A DNA stretch of 64,000 nucleotides from Hofstenia miamia (GCA_900660155.1 CABFPE010000774.1:210614-274613), one strand, 5' to 3'. Counted from the stretch's first letter, positions 23,663 through 35,800 are shown. Numbers and translations: made by a program. Notes: a model not told the origin generated them from the sequence alone.

Positions 23663-26560
23663 TTCCGAGGAGTCTAACATTACTAAAGATATCCTTTAAG
23701 TATACTGATCTATAAATCCATGGATAGTTTTGCAACTATTCACTTTAGCTATTTAACAATTTATTATAAGTTAATATAAAGTTAATTCTTAACGGATTTT
23801 AACGGATTTATGATTGGTTTGAGATCATCCGTCATGGTCCAAATATCTTTTTCAATAATCTCACAATTAGGTAAATTGTAGCCAATGCATTGTATTCTAT
23901 CTCAAGCATCACTACGTACTTTTTGAAGAATACAAGGAAAACACATGCATTTATTCATATAAAATATACATAATGAGACATTACAAGATCAGCTTGTAAA
24001 TCCGCACAATAATCAGCTAAAAACTGTTGGAATATATTATTGTAATTTTCATAAGATCCAGCGTTATAGCTCTTATAATATCTTTGATTTCATAATTTGT
24101 TCCTTTGTTATAGGGCAGGCACACACATCAGGGAAATGTTGCGCAACAAATTGATTGACTTTCCCTTGTCATTTTGCGCAAAATCCACTCGAATTATTAA
24201 TAATTGTTATGGCGTGTTCGCTCAGACTTTATTTATTTATGAATTATAATTGAAATTATCATTGAATTAAGATGATCTTTAAAAAACTATACTATATAAA
24301 TAAAAAAATATCTAAAATATTAATGATGAATTACTCAAAAACGTATTGCTAAATTTTTATTACATCCTAAAATCAACTCATGTATTGCAATGTGGATATC
24401 ATTGCAAAATTTCAAAAAATTGTAAGCACTTGACAAAGTAGTGCTGTTAGTAATTTTGTATATGTGTATATTTTGAAGTAAAATTTAGAATATTAAATGT
24501 CGCCTAGACAGAAATAAATCTTTCAAGGAACGACGCGATGCAAGTTAAAATTTAATTACTGTCGAAATATCTGAGAAACCAACCAAAATATTTTTCAATT
24601 TATTTTGAAATTTTCATAAATTGGCTAATCGAACAGATATTGCTGTGGTATGCAAATATCATGCATATTATATTTTGGAAAATTTTGTAAGTTGGAAAAT
24701 TATGGTACTGAAATACAAACATGTGCAAACATACGCCCTTCAAATCATAAGCTATTCTATCCATATATGTATATAAAAGTACTCATTCATTGCATATAAT
24801 ATATGCTAGTTATTTTTTAACTTTCTATCAGCGCAAAAGTATATTTTATCACACACAAAATAATAAGAAATTGCTTCTGAAGAAATTTCTTACATTTTTT
24901 AATTCAATAATGTAATTCAATTCTGAAATTTTATTCAACATTTGATGATGTGAAGAAAATTTTCTATGTAAGAAGATATAACAAAAAATATTTAAACTCC
25001 ATCCTTGACTTTCTTTTAATTACTCAGTAAACTAAGAATATTAAAATTTTAAAATGGAACTTATAAAAAATTTATGCAGTGTTTTTCTTCCTTGATTGAT
25101 TCTTTAGAAAAGTCTTCTATAATAGACTGCAAATAAATTTAGAATGGAATCAAAATACAATTGTATATTTAATGTAGTTAGTCCCTTATATTTTGACTGT
25201 AAAATGGATATAAATAAAACGATTTATTAAAAAATTATGTAATTCACATTTGTTTTGCATAGCTGATTGCTAAAAACCGGAATAAAACGCAATTAGTAAA
25301 ACCAATTTAAAAAACCATGATTTCATTACACATAAAGACGATTTTGTGCTAACAATCTGGAAAATTTATGAATACTCTTAATTGGTATGTTTGTAAGAAC
25401 CATTATTGAATAGTTTCGATGTCCTATATTTTAGGGCTCATTTGCACTTAAGTAGGCACTTTACTCAAAGAAACATTTTGACAGTTGGAAGATTTGTACA
25501 GACTTAAGGATTTTTCATTAAGCTATACTTATAACCCTGAAATCTTATTTTTATATTTTTTAGCACTAATGGTAGGTCAAATGTATAGTTCTTCAAAATT
25601 TGAAACGTTTAACCTACATTTAATGCTAAGAAATATGAAATTAAGATTACTATAATGATAAAATAAATAAATGTGGATATTTTCAAAGTTATGCAAAATC
25701 GTTGACTTTAGATAACTTGACGATAGGGTGATTGACGTAAACAACATGTAATGAATGGTTAAGTGTTTACAGTATATCTGATTACTCAATAATGAAAGAC
25801 ACAATCATAGTGATAACAGAATTTTCCAAAACTAACTTTCTAACAAAATACATTTTGAATATGCTTTTATCAATGTCAATTTAAGTGAAGAGTGAATTTA
25901 AAGATTTTTTGAAGTAAATTATTTTAATTTTCTATAGAAACAGTGTAACTTGCTATAACTTAAACACATTTGCAATTCCTGCTAAATCAGTTTTTCATAA
26001 GTTAAATATTTTATTTTAAAAATATTTTTAGACGAGTCAAATTCTTTCCGATGTCAAGGTGATTTTTCACTTATTAACCTATTGAGCAGAAAGTGTTTCT
26101 CTAGAATTTCTGTTCTTGATATGACATCATTGAATAAATTTGACTATTGTATTCTTAGTACAACACTTATTTTCGGAATGTCTTCTATTTAGCGTATCTT
26201 GTAAATGTTGATCAATTTTGCCAGCATTTCGAATAGAAAATTGCAATGAAAGTATGATATTCGTAGTAAATTAGTTTTAACATATAAGATGGACATATCT
26301 TTCTTATCTCTATCTTAATATAAGTCCTTCACAGTGTGTTTGAAATTATCATCTGTATAAGCAATTTTGAAATAAATACGAACAATATTAGTTTTGTGAT
26401 GCTCCGAAATTCTGTTTTTCACAAAGTTTTGGAAAACGCCCCAAGAGTAAAGAAAAAATAATTTATGAAAATATATATAAAGATATATTTGAGGTTGAAA
26501 AAAGACTTTATGTTAAGATATAATGTGTTGATTTATATAAAAAATAAAAAATGAAAACTA
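23663..26560. other. Non-coding AT-rich DNA
   Basis: No gene recognised. A weak inverted pair AGGGAAA (24130-24136) and TTTCCCT (24160-24166) brackets a TTGCGCAA palindrome; function unknown. Confidence 0.5.
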
Positions 26561-26680
26561 GTCAAGTGAATACAAAAAGAACCCCACAAACGTCTTGGTA
26601 CCACTCGCACCAAACACACTGTGAGATTGCGCTGATCATCGCGTGACATATGCTGGGTGGTCTTTGTGTGTTAAGGCAGG

Positions 26681-26974
26681 TTATTTTACACGCATAGCAC
26701 CTAATTGTAATCCTGAACTACCTGACGATTTGCCCCCACCGCCGCCCGAGCTTGACGCCATGCTTGTAATCTTTACTCGTTGTCTGCGAACGTCACTTTC
26801 CCCACAAAAATGAGCACCAATCCATCTTGCCGTAAGCGTAATGAGCAAAGCTACAAAAAGTATGCCGTAAAAAAGTCCTGCTGCAAGTATCACTGCAAGG
26901 GTAACGTCCCAGCCACTGTGAGTTGGCGGTGAGGCCCGCGTTGTATTAGAAGAAATCTCAGCATCTATTGACAT
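26681..26974 (-). CDS. Small single-pass membrane protein, host gene, unknown function
   Basis: A complete 97-codon frame starts at ATG 26972-26974; in-frame stops (TAA TGA) lie only a few codons upstream, so this start is preferred unless an exon begins at the nearby TCAATAG. Residues 1-23 are polar with an N-glycosylation sequon (NTT, residue 10). Residues about 24-48 form one strongly hydrophobic helix (LAVILAAGLFYGILFVALLI). A positive cytoplasmic-type stretch (RRQRVK, about 63-68) and a Ser/Gly-rich tail (about 72-88) follow. This suggests a type III protein, N-terminus outside. Codons are clearly richer in G+C than all surrounding DNA, and the upstream 200 bp are too. No homologue is recognised, so function is open. 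It may be a single-exon gene or the last exon of a larger one. Confidence 0.6.
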   Translation of the reverse strand: MSIDAEISSNTTRASPPTHSGWDVTLAVILAAGLFYGILFVALLITLTARWIGAHFCGESDVRRQRVKITSMASSSGGGGGKSSGSSGLQLGAMRVK

Positions 26975-27225
26975 ACGGAAAATTCATTAGATCACGCAAA
27001 GTTTTTAAAATGTGTGACAGCAGCACATGTGCTTCAGATCGCATATGCTCGATTCACTTCACAGTTTTGTCTAAATCTGCTGTGGATTAAGCTGTGGAAC
27101 GAAATTCGTGCAAACTGCAGACAGATAACGTTCAAGGCTTCTGATTTAAAAGATTCCGTTGCGGCGTATTACGTCACTGGTAAATTATTTAAACGCTTCC
27201 ACATTTTCATTCTGATCAATTAGAT
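26975..27225 (-). promoter_or_regulatory. Probable 5' region of the membrane-protein gene
   Basis: GC-richer than its surroundings, directly upstream of the 97-codon gene. The plus-strand frame 27014-27223 inside it has no domain and is judged incidental. No clear TATA box was identified; start site unknown. Confidence 0.35.
27171..27178 (-). promoter_or_regulatory. CRE/ATF-like site
   Basis: TTACGTCA (TGACGTAA on the gene strand) differs by one base from the CREB/ATF consensus TGACGTCA and lies about 200 bp upstream of the ATG at 26974. An 8-bp match can occur by chance. Confidence 0.3.
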
Positions 27226-28157
27226 CGCAGCAACATGTTTAAAACAATTTAGCAACAATCCTTCACTGCAAGTATCATGTATGAGGCAATTGAATAATTT
27301 CCCTTAGAAAATGTCAAATGCGAATTTTATACACTTCAAAACATTAAAATTTCTCCAAAATATTCTCTTAGCAAATTTACAAACAATACCATAAGGAATT
27401 CACGAGCAATTTTTTAGATGAATATCAATTAAATACCTTCGTTATTGCAACACTAAATTTTAAATATATTTGTTGATATTAATGCAAGAATAAGACCTAA
27501 TTATGATGAAAAACATTAAAAATTTTGGAAAACTACAAATGCATATGAAAGCAATAGATTTTAAAAATATAGCGCTATTACTTTTGGAAAACTTAATTTA
27601 TGTTTATCCTTTTTAATCAGTTTGGTTCTATTAACTCAATATAAACTTATTCAATGGTAGTCTCTTACTAAACATTAAATGTAACCTCTATTTTCAATAT
27701 CACTAAGTTTATAGATGATTGACTTTAAAAATTTCTTATGATTTAAATTGAGTTTCTAATGTTAGTATTATTAAATATGTTAAATACTGTTCAATATGTT
27801 TACCTTATGTTCATAGTTAGTACACAAACATATTTACAAAAAATATATAAAAATGATGCACAAATGTGCACACTCAGCATAAATCTAAAACTACTAAAAT
27901 CTACTTACAAATTAAAAAAGCAAGAAAGAAATAAATTTAATTTTTTTCGATTATACAAAGTTCCATTCCCAAATATATATATATTTTTACAATAGTTCCT
28001 ATTGCTTAAATTATTGAAAAAGTCATCGTTAATTTTTCATCCCTTATTGTGAAATCATATCACCTGATGTATTTTTAAGATTGAAACACAGACAAGAGCG
28101 TTTTACACGGCTTTGCACTGTATTTAATATTATGAAATCTCTGTAACGTGTAGAAAT
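27226..28157. other. Non-coding AT-rich DNA
   Basis: Nothing recognised; the open frame 27759-27995 is low complexity. GTAGAAAT at 28150-28157 is the left target duplication of the next element. Confidence 0.5.
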
Positions 28158-28659
28158 CAGACTTGTCAACGAGCCGAGCCTAGGCGCGCCGAGCCGAGCT
28201 TGAGCAGAGTATTGGATATACAAGTATTNNNNNNNNNNNNNNNNNNNNNNNNNNNNNNNNNNNNNNNNNNNNNNNNNNNNNNNNNNNNNNNNNNNNNNNN
28301 NNNNNNNNNNNNNNNNNNNNNNNNNNNNNNNNNNNNNNNNNNNNNNNNNNNNNNNNNNNNNNNNNNNNNNNNNNNNNNNNNNNNNNNNNNNNNNNNNNNN
28401 NNNNNNNNNNNNNNNNNNNNNNNNNNNNNNNNNNNNNNNNNNNNNNNNNNNNNNNNNNNNNNNNNNNNNNNNNNNNNNNNNNNNNNNNNNNNNNNNNNNN
28501 NNNNNNNNNNNNNNNNNNNNNNNNNNNNNNNNNNNNNNNNNNNNNNNNNNNNNNNNNNNNNNNNNNNNNNNNNNNNNNNNNNNNNNNNNNNNNNNNNNNN
28601 NNNNNCGAGCCGAGCCGAGCCGAGCCGAGCTTAGAAATTACGCCTCGTTGACAAGTATG
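28158..28659 (-). mobile_element. Non-autonomous hAT-type element, CGAGC-array family, copy 2 (contains assembly gap)
   Basis: Begins CAGACTTGTCAACGAGCCGA and ends CTCGTTGACAAGTATG, flanked by an exact 8-bp duplication GTAGAAAT (28150-28157 and 28660-28667). Its left 65 bp match the reverse complement of the right end of the element at 10701-11062 (GAGCCGAGC array, then CTTGAGCA.AGTATT.GATATACAA), and its right end matches the other's left end. So the two are the same family in opposite orientation. The interior is replaced by 377 Ns (28229-28605), and a CGAGC tandem array sits at the gap edge, which probably stopped the assembly. A long open frame across the gap is an artefact. Confidence 0.87.
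28229..28605. other. Assembly gap (Ns) inside hAT element
   Basis: 377 Ns. The related copy at 10701-11062 suggests about 240 bp would be missing if the two have equal length, so the gap size is likely an estimate. Confidence 0.9.
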
Positions 28660-28667
28660 GTAGAAAT

Positions 28668-29769
28668 ATTAAATTAGGTTCTAAATTGGACAATATTTAT
28701 AACTGGTTTATGACGTTAGGAAGAAGTTTCATTGGGTGGGCTGGATTTGAGATTTGGGTTCGAAAGCTTCATAATTTGATTTGAAAGTTTGGATTTTTGC
28801 AAAATTTGAAAACTTGATTTGAAAGTTTGTAAATTTGAATTTGATTTGAAAGCCCTGGAACCAAATTTTTAAGTGGTTTTAATGCGTTTAATGGAGAAAA
28901 TAGTATTTCAAGACCAGATTTAGAAACCAGCTGGTTTTTGCGGACGGGCGGGAGCCGGTCAGAACTATAAGCGGATGTCTCGCAATTTACAACCTTTTTG
29001 AACTGCAATAAATTACATTGTGAATAAATCCTAGTAAAATATAAATGTTTGAAGAATACTACATGGATTGTAATCAAAAATGGTTAAACAGAATAATTAA
29101 TAAATATTCAAACGACATGGCTAGACGAACAGTTTGTTAAGGAATTGCAAAATATAGACAATTTGCTTTAAAGTGAACACAATGTATCAATTATTGAATT
29201 AATTTAAAATAATGTACTTAAATTCATTTTGTGAAATATTTGCGATGGATATGCCTATTTCAATCTTATATAGATATTGAAGTTAAACAAAAAGTAGTGC
29301 TTGAAATGACCTTCAAATTGGCATGCAACGTTTAACATGTATTACAAAAACATTTTATCAGAAATCTGTATGTGTTTTGAAATGAAAGCGTTTCAACAAT
29401 TGGACTATAATCCTACATCCATCCCTTCCCCAACCTGGCGGCTGGGATGCTATTTCAACTTGACCACTGAAATTTTGTTGTAAGACATACATGTAGGCAC
29501 TGTGATATCATTTATATAAACCCTCATTGAGCTCTTTCAGAGAAAATGGATTTTATTTTAAATCACTGCCTTTGAAATAGAAACTACTATTTGGAGATCA
29601 TCAAAATATATTACCAATCGATATAAAACCATGCCTTTAGAATTGGAAAATACTGTTTCAATCATGTTTACTACAGCTACAAATTCTCATTTAGTTACTT
29701 CAGTAAGTATTTATATTCTTGTGCTCCTTAGGTAATAATATAAAATCGATTAAGATTATTATGATGTAG
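28668..29769. other. Non-coding DNA with short internal repeats
   Basis: At 28745-28855 the phrase TTTGATTTGAAAG recurs three times with variants (GATTTGGGTTCGAAAG nearby). At 28920-28990 there is a GC-rich patch (GGACGGGCGGGAGCCGGTCA) related to the CCGG islands at 8.9 and 22.2 kb. No gene recognised. Confidence 0.4.
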
Positions 29770-30420
29770 AGGTATAAAATTTAATTGCCTGAGGAACCGT
29801 AAGGGTCTTAGAGAGTACCTCCTCGTGGTGGTTCCTAGACAGTAATAACAAACACTTAATGGGCGCGGGGGTGTACAGAGTCCCGAACCTACAACATTCG
29901 TTAAAACCAGGGTAGAAGAAGGTGCCACCATATGTACTTTGTGCATTGGGGGCAGTAACGATGGAGAAACCTGTCTGTTTCAACTTTTCGGGTAGACGGG
30001 CAGCGACGCAGTGGAAACACTGCTAGCGAGACAGCTACTGGTGCCAGTACATGAGTGCTTCTCATGGGGCAGTCATGCAAGATTAATTCTTTGTTTCTGG
30101 CCTGTGAGATAGGCCTAGGCCAGCACTTGCTGTGGCTTTCCTGTGAAGCAGCTTTGCTGTGTCACAGGTAGTTATGATCCAACATGTCTTTTAACTGGAG
30201 ACTTTATTCACTAGATGCTTTGCATTCAGTGAATACGCCCGCGCAGTCTGAAATAATTTTCGAATCATTATAGCAGCAAGCAGGTGCGCTCTTAGTTACC
30301 ACTATTAGTAGCCTTGGTTGACCAAAGTGGGAGAGGCTCAACACTCTCCTTTGAAGTTCAGCATTCGGCTTCACTCTGCTGACCAGACTCAATACAGATC
30401 AGCACTCTGCGTTTGTTTTT
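29770..30420. other. GC-rich island, probable fossil of a mobile element
   Basis: About 650 bp of much higher G+C than the surroundings, with sharp edges near 29770 and 30420. An inverted pair GAGGAACC (about 29790) and GGTTCC (about 29830) can fold. Plus-strand frames hold protein-like pieces such as MEKPVCFNFSGRRAATQWKH but are broken, and the minus-strand frames of 72-74 codons lack a known domain. It could be a 5' leader or coding remnant of a retroelement; family not recognised. Confidence 0.35.
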
Positions 30421-31559
30421 TAAAACGGACGGCAGGCTGTCTAAGTTTAAAAAATTCAAATCCTTCGACAATATGTCCTCCCTTTAGAAACAAAGATTCG
30501 TAGATACAATAATGGTTATATGGTAAACTCTTTGTATTAATAGTTTTCTTGAACGGAAGATGTAGCTCAGAAAGAGAGTGAAATATCAAAACGCTTATAA
30601 GTACTCAAAAAATAAGAATTTTATTTTTGAAAAAATAGTCATACAAAGAAGGATTTTTGTATATCCAATTTATTTTTGCAAAAAATGTAGTAGCAAACTC
30701 TTGTTTCTAAGGGTTACTATTTACAGATGCTTTTATTGAATCAAGAAATAGTGAGATTATTTTTTTAAATGTATGAAAATTGGCTTAGGTTATAATTTCC
30801 TCCATGCAGACAATTCAAGCAGTCATTAATGCTAATGATGATTAATCAGCATAATTGTGAAAAGATAATAATAGTCAGTATTCACCTTATTCTCGTTCAT
30901 TAAATTCAAAGATGATTGCATCTCAGTGATCAACATTCAATAAATCAAATGCAGCCAACCCGGCCCGAATATTTCCTGATAGGAGCTCACAAGACCTATA
31001 AGCCTCCGAGTTGCAAGGGGTTTCAATTTTCAAAAACCGAGCCAAAAGGAACCCTTTCAAAATGAAGGCGAACCGAACCAAACAATTTAACCTTAAACAG
31101 CACTGGAATTTTGAAAAAACTTCATGATCCCCCGCAACCTTTGACTTTGCGTAGGAAATACCTCAATGGACTTGGAATGTCTTCCACAGCAACATGCTTA
31201 ATAAAAAATTCAACATTGCATTAAAGTATGTTCCCCAATAGACATACCCATGCCTCAAGATTCTCAAATTTGCTAATAGGATTGGAGAAAATTATTTGTA
31301 AATGTGAAAAAGCGAGTTGTCCTTTAAAAAGTACCCCAGGCTGTTTAAGGTTAAGCAATAAAATTTTGATAATCTTAAATTTCTTCAAATATCAAAAGAA
31401 ATGTTTCTTGCTATAGATAATGAAATAATCTGATTTAAGAAAGACTTTAAAGTACTTCCTCTTTTTACCTTAAAGCCAATAGCTTAATGTGGACACCTAA
31501 TCGAGCCATTTTTAAAATTATTGATTATAATAGTTTGCATATACCATAATTAGTTAGGT
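30421..31559. other. Non-coding DNA
   Basis: No gene recognised. A patch at 31005-31100 is richer in G+C, with GAACCGAACC and GAGCCAAAAGGAACC words. Confidence 0.45.
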
Positions 31560-32720
31560 CCTGGTCTAAGACAAATTGTGATGTATCATAACATGACCTT
31601 GATCTTGACTTTGAACTATTTTGGCCAAATTATGGTTGAGAAAATTGCAATTTACAAAACATCATGTCAGCAAAATGTTTATATATAGATTCAAAAATGT
31701 TTTTGCACATGAATCCATGAACCTTCCTCTAGGTTCTGAACTAGGATCTAATGCAAAATAATGTTTAGTTACATATTTATGGTCATTTTTTAAAAGTTGC
31801 CATTTTTTTACCAAATATTGACCTTCACTGTGATATTGGATGTAATTATTTTCCTTAGATACTATTTCAAGAGCTTGGTAATTCATCTGAGAACATATCT
31901 TGAAAAAATCGGTCTAATCTATTAAAAATCTTTAGGGGTATTATTTCTGTAACTTTCAAAATTTGAAAAAATTTTTTTGAAACATTTCATTTATATTAAG
32001 GGATATCAACTACTAGAAAATCTTCCGCGTTGGTTTTGCTGTTATCATAAGGTCTCTCTATGTTAAAAAAATCAATTAAGTTGTTTTATTGTGTCTATTT
32101 GGGAGATAATGAGTGAAAAATTCAAAGAGTGTTTTCAATGCTAGTGTCGCGTTGCTAGGCAAAATTTGATGACTTTGACGAATATTATATTCTATGGTTA
32201 ATATCGATTATCATGAAAAAACTTACCAATACATTTATGGCCAAAATTGAAATTAATTTTTTTAAAATTAAACTTTGATTAAAGAGGTCCAACCTTAAGA
32301 CACTTCAAACGGAAGAAACTGCACAAAAATCCAAGTTTATCTAAAAATGTCATTTTTGCTAGTGGATCCCCTTGTCCTTCCCTACCTGGCCATAGCCATA
32401 AACAGGATAATCACGAAATTGGGAGAATTTTAAAAACTTGACTCAAAATAAACGCATATTAAATTTAATACAATAATGTAATACATCATTCTAAAAATTT
32501 CGAACTGTTTGCAAATCAAACTAGAGCGCAGACCTCTTCCACGCAGCTTGTGTCCACCGGATCAGCACCAACATTTAATGGATTCCTCCTTGGGCGAAGA
32601 CGCAGCTCTGGTAAAAATTTGAGGTCAATCCATCTATTACTTTTTCCATAAAGTTGCTAAAAACAAACAAACCAACGCTACCAAAAACATAACCTCCTTG
32701 GCGAAGGGTAATAATCCAAG
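31560..32720 (+). repeat. LINE/SINE 3'-tail-like repeat
   Basis: Two stretches resemble the 3' untranslated tails of RTE/CR1/Rex-type LINEs and the SINEs that borrow them. The first, at 31590-31650, has ATGACCTTGATCTTGACTTT followed by TTGGCCAAATTATGGT. The second, at 32530-32715, has CACCGGATCAGCACCAACAT, a GAGGTCAATCCATCTATTAC block, AAACAAACAAACCAACGCTA and ACATAACCTCCTTGGCGAAG GTAATAA-type ending. Orientation plus is inferred from the tail end at 32715. No reverse transcriptase was recognised here, so this is probably a 5'-truncated insertion. Class is moderately supported by familiarity with such tails, not by a search. Confidence 0.4.
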
Positions 32721-33169
32721 GTGAAATCAAACTGAACTGAACCATTTATAAGCTGCGCTGCTTGCAACCCTGACATTCCTACTGCTTCACCCAGCAACTG
32801 ACTATCTTTAAATTGTTTGTTTATACATTTTCAAAGTATAATAAGCTTAATTCAGTGGCTTAGTCTCATTTCATTCTTAATTTCTGATAACTGTGAATTT
32901 ATTTTGACAAAAGCCTCGATTACTGCTTCAATACAGAAGCATTACTCCCAAACTTACAATATTTAGAAGAAACCAGAAATGATTGATTTACTTCTAAAAA
33001 ACATGGTTTCGTTTGAATATTTTGTAACAGCAATATTAGGTATTTCAAAATGAATTATGCTTCTCAATATGAATTTACACTTTCTGCTATTATTTTATAT
33101 CATCAATTCACCTTTCTTATTATTTGTCTAGACATTCCACCCAATCTAAACTAATGCAAGCCAGAGGAT
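32721..33169. other. Non-coding DNA
   Basis: No feature recognised. Confidence 0.5.
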
Positions 33170-34240
33170 TTGATTACTGTTAGCTGTTAAAATTACTATC
33201 TCCAAAAAATATACTTTTTCTTAGAAAACTATTTCTGATAACAATGCTCATGTCATTTTTGTGGTGATCTGAACTTACCAGATACTGATTAAGAACTGTC
33301 TCTTATACACATGAGTGAATGGAATTTAATCTCATACATCTGATTGACTTTTCTATGCATGTTAAAAGTAATATTCTTGATGTTTTTATGTCAAACTCTG
33401 ACCACCTTGAAATATATTATTATACCATCACAAGTGATGGTTTCTCTGATCATACTGTTATCTTTTCTAGAATTACAATGAGGTCTGATGCTATCTCAAC
33501 TCTCAATTTTTCAATATTATAATGAAACTCGGTTTTGTAATACTGTCAAGCAAATTCAAAAGATTTATTGCTGGCATTTGCAACTTTCACATTCTCATTT
33601 TAGATTCCACTGCATAAACTTAACTATGGATATGAGTGGTATGATGTATTTTATTCAATAATCTGTAACTTTGTTCCAAGAAAGCCATTATATTGAATGC
33701 AATTTGCTAAGTACTGCACACTTCCACTCAATTGAATTTGACAAAATATTATATTTGAAATCCCAATTTGACTAGAGCAATATTCCTCAATATCATAAGC
33801 TCCCTCAATCTTTTTCCACTTCAAACTATCCTCATCCAATACCTCTTAATGAGAGTACTGCCAATAGTGATATTGAAGCTGCTGACCTATTTTATTGTTA
33901 TTTTATGTCAGTGTTTTTACCTCTGAATGAAATAATCACACTTACTATACTTGATCCAGATTCACTTTCAAACATTTGTTTCAATATGCAAACCAAATGA
34001 CTGTGGTCCTGATAACCTAAATGGATTCATTCTTTACACCTATGCCACTTTCTTATCACCTCATTCTGTTAGATTGCTCAATCATATTCATATTACAAGC
34101 CAAAGTTGGGATGTGTTGCATTTTCACAAAGCACTTTTCCTGCACCTTTCCATTTTTTTCTTGGATCCAGTCTTTGTTAATATAATCAACATCTCTTAGA
34201 TCAAACCTTAAAAGACTTGTGAGAAGTTGAGGGAACATCT
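33170..34240 (+). mobile_element. CR1-like LINE relic (endonuclease and RT start)
   Basis: Plus-strand pieces of LINE ORF2 in order: GDLNLPDTD (about 33265; usual GDFNLP.IDW), then ILDVFMSNSDHLE (about 33372) and SDGFSDHTVIFS (about 33433), the APE endonuclease end with SDH. Further on comes DCGPDNLNGFILYTYATFLS (about 33995), matching the region of the RT fingers that usually reads ...GPD.I....L. An SLRSNLKRLV-like piece (about 34195) corresponds to the YRPISLL.N..K region. The rest of the RT is missing, and a different transposase relic starts after about 34600. This copy was therefore truncated or replaced. Stops and shifts are frequent. Confidence 0.65.
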
Positions 34241-34639
34241 ATCTACATGCTAAATGTTTTTATAGGAAGTAAGAAAAATATATTTAAGAATTTGTGTTGT
34301 AAAATCCTGCTCCACGAATTTTCTTGTGTGAATGGGATCAAAGCTTTTGTTTTCCTTCAGAAAGTAACTGCATTTATTTTGATGTTTCACAGCACTAAAT
34401 AATATTTTATTCTGCATTACTTTAATATTTATGTTATTGTTAGAATGCTAAAAAGTAAGGTGTATGTGAGCTCCTGTGCTTCCTAGAGCAACTGATTTGA
34501 TTCTTTGTGAATATGTACATTGTCTCTTGACTACTCTGCATCAAACTCAAAGCTTAGTATTGAAAGGCATTTTACAAATGCAAACACAAGAAACAATTTG
34601 AAATTATCTTCAAGAAAGCATATGTGATTAACTGAGACA

Positions 34640-35800
34640 TGTGTTCTCCAACTTAACAATTTTACTAAGATTACTATTGTATTAATTTCTGCAAATATCC
34701 CATTCTGGAAATTGGAGATTGATATTTTTTGCTATTTTTTGCAAATTTGGACTATGTAACCAACTCTTCATTGATCAATCTTACAGAAAAACTATGTGAA
34801 TAGTATTCATAAAGATGTTTTTAGGACAATTTGAAATTATTTGCAACAGGATGTGAAATACACTATGGTGAATGACAATTGCATTATTAATTGCTTTATG
34901 ACTGTTCTTCTTGTTGGAAATGTCAGAGTGCCAACTCAATTCTTCATGGAATTAACAGAACTCCAAAAACAAACAAAACTACTCTCAATCAGTTATTTAA
35001 TTCAGACTAATACAATTTTTTGGTAATGAGCTGGACTTTGAAAAAGTATTACATTTTATATCTGATGGTGCTTCATAAATACTCAAGGCAGCTAGGAATT
35101 GAAAGCAAATGGAACTCAAATTGCTTCACATTATTGGTCTTACTAATGGATTATCTTGGCTAAATGATTTTATTCATTCAAAACGCATTTTTGTTAATAG
35201 ATACTTGATGAAAATAAAGAAAATTTTTAGTAACTCACCATAGATACAGAGATTCTACAAGAAATTCTAGGATTGCCTTTGACACATGTTGGTCACTACA
35301 TGCTGGAATAGTTGGCACTTGCATGTGTTTTTCTTCACTAAAATGTTGCAATTTTTTAGCAGTTTCTTATTTTCATGAACATAACACTGCTATTTTTTCA
35401 GGATTTATATCAATAGTACTGAATGAACTGTTCAGTAGGCAACTTAATTTTACAATTCTCACTGAGTTAATTGAATAGATTCAAGTGCATCTTAATATCC
35501 ACCAGACCCTTGTTCTTTTGCAGAAAGTTAAGGAGTCTATCAATATTCAATTATTCAAGAAAAACTGGTAAGCATTGTTGGAGAGAATCTAAATTAGGAA
35601 AAGATTAAAAACTTCAGTGCTAATTTGTATTGCAGCTTCAGAAAAAAAATTTTCCCTCTAGCTATGCTCAAATTTAAATCTTGCCTCTTGTATGAGCAGA
35701 AGTGTGAAAAGTATTTTCAAGCATGGTAGAGTTTCACTAACTACAAATACTTTCACTTTGGTCTGAAATACTCTATAGTATATTAGTCTTATAGGGTTGT
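34640..35800 (+). pseudogene. hAT-like (DUF659-type) transposase relic
   Basis: Scattered plus-strand frames match the order of blocks in hAT-like transposases of the DUF659 kind. They are IPFWKLEIDIFCYFLQ (about 34697), VRVPTQFFMELTELQK (about 34925), NELDFEK then HFISDGAS (about 35025-35080), ILKAARN, LKLLHIIGLTNGL (about 35115) and IFVNRYLMKIKKIFSNSP (about 35190). Later come NTAIFSGFISIVLNEL (about 35380), LTELIE.IQVHLNIHQTLVL and, near the end, SRSVKSIFKHGRVSLTTNTF (about 35695), which fits the C-terminal hAT dimerisation block. The Asp in the SDGAS block is kept. Many stops and frame changes show a long-dead gene. Known members are domesticated or transposon-borne; here context favours a transposon relic. 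Confidence 0.6.

Noticed and set aside
24130-24166. AGGGAAA...TTTCCCT inverted pair with TTGCGCAA centre
   Set aside because: Arms of 7 bp, no duplication or partner; chance is sufficient.
28200-28634. Open frame of 144 codons
   Set aside because: Consists almost wholly of Ns and lies inside the hAT element.
31006-32793. A hAT element bounded by GTTGCAAG words (right end CTTGCAACCCTG)
   Set aside because: Inverted similarity is only about 8 bp and the flanking octamers ATAAGCCT and ACATTCCT agree at 5 of 8 positions.
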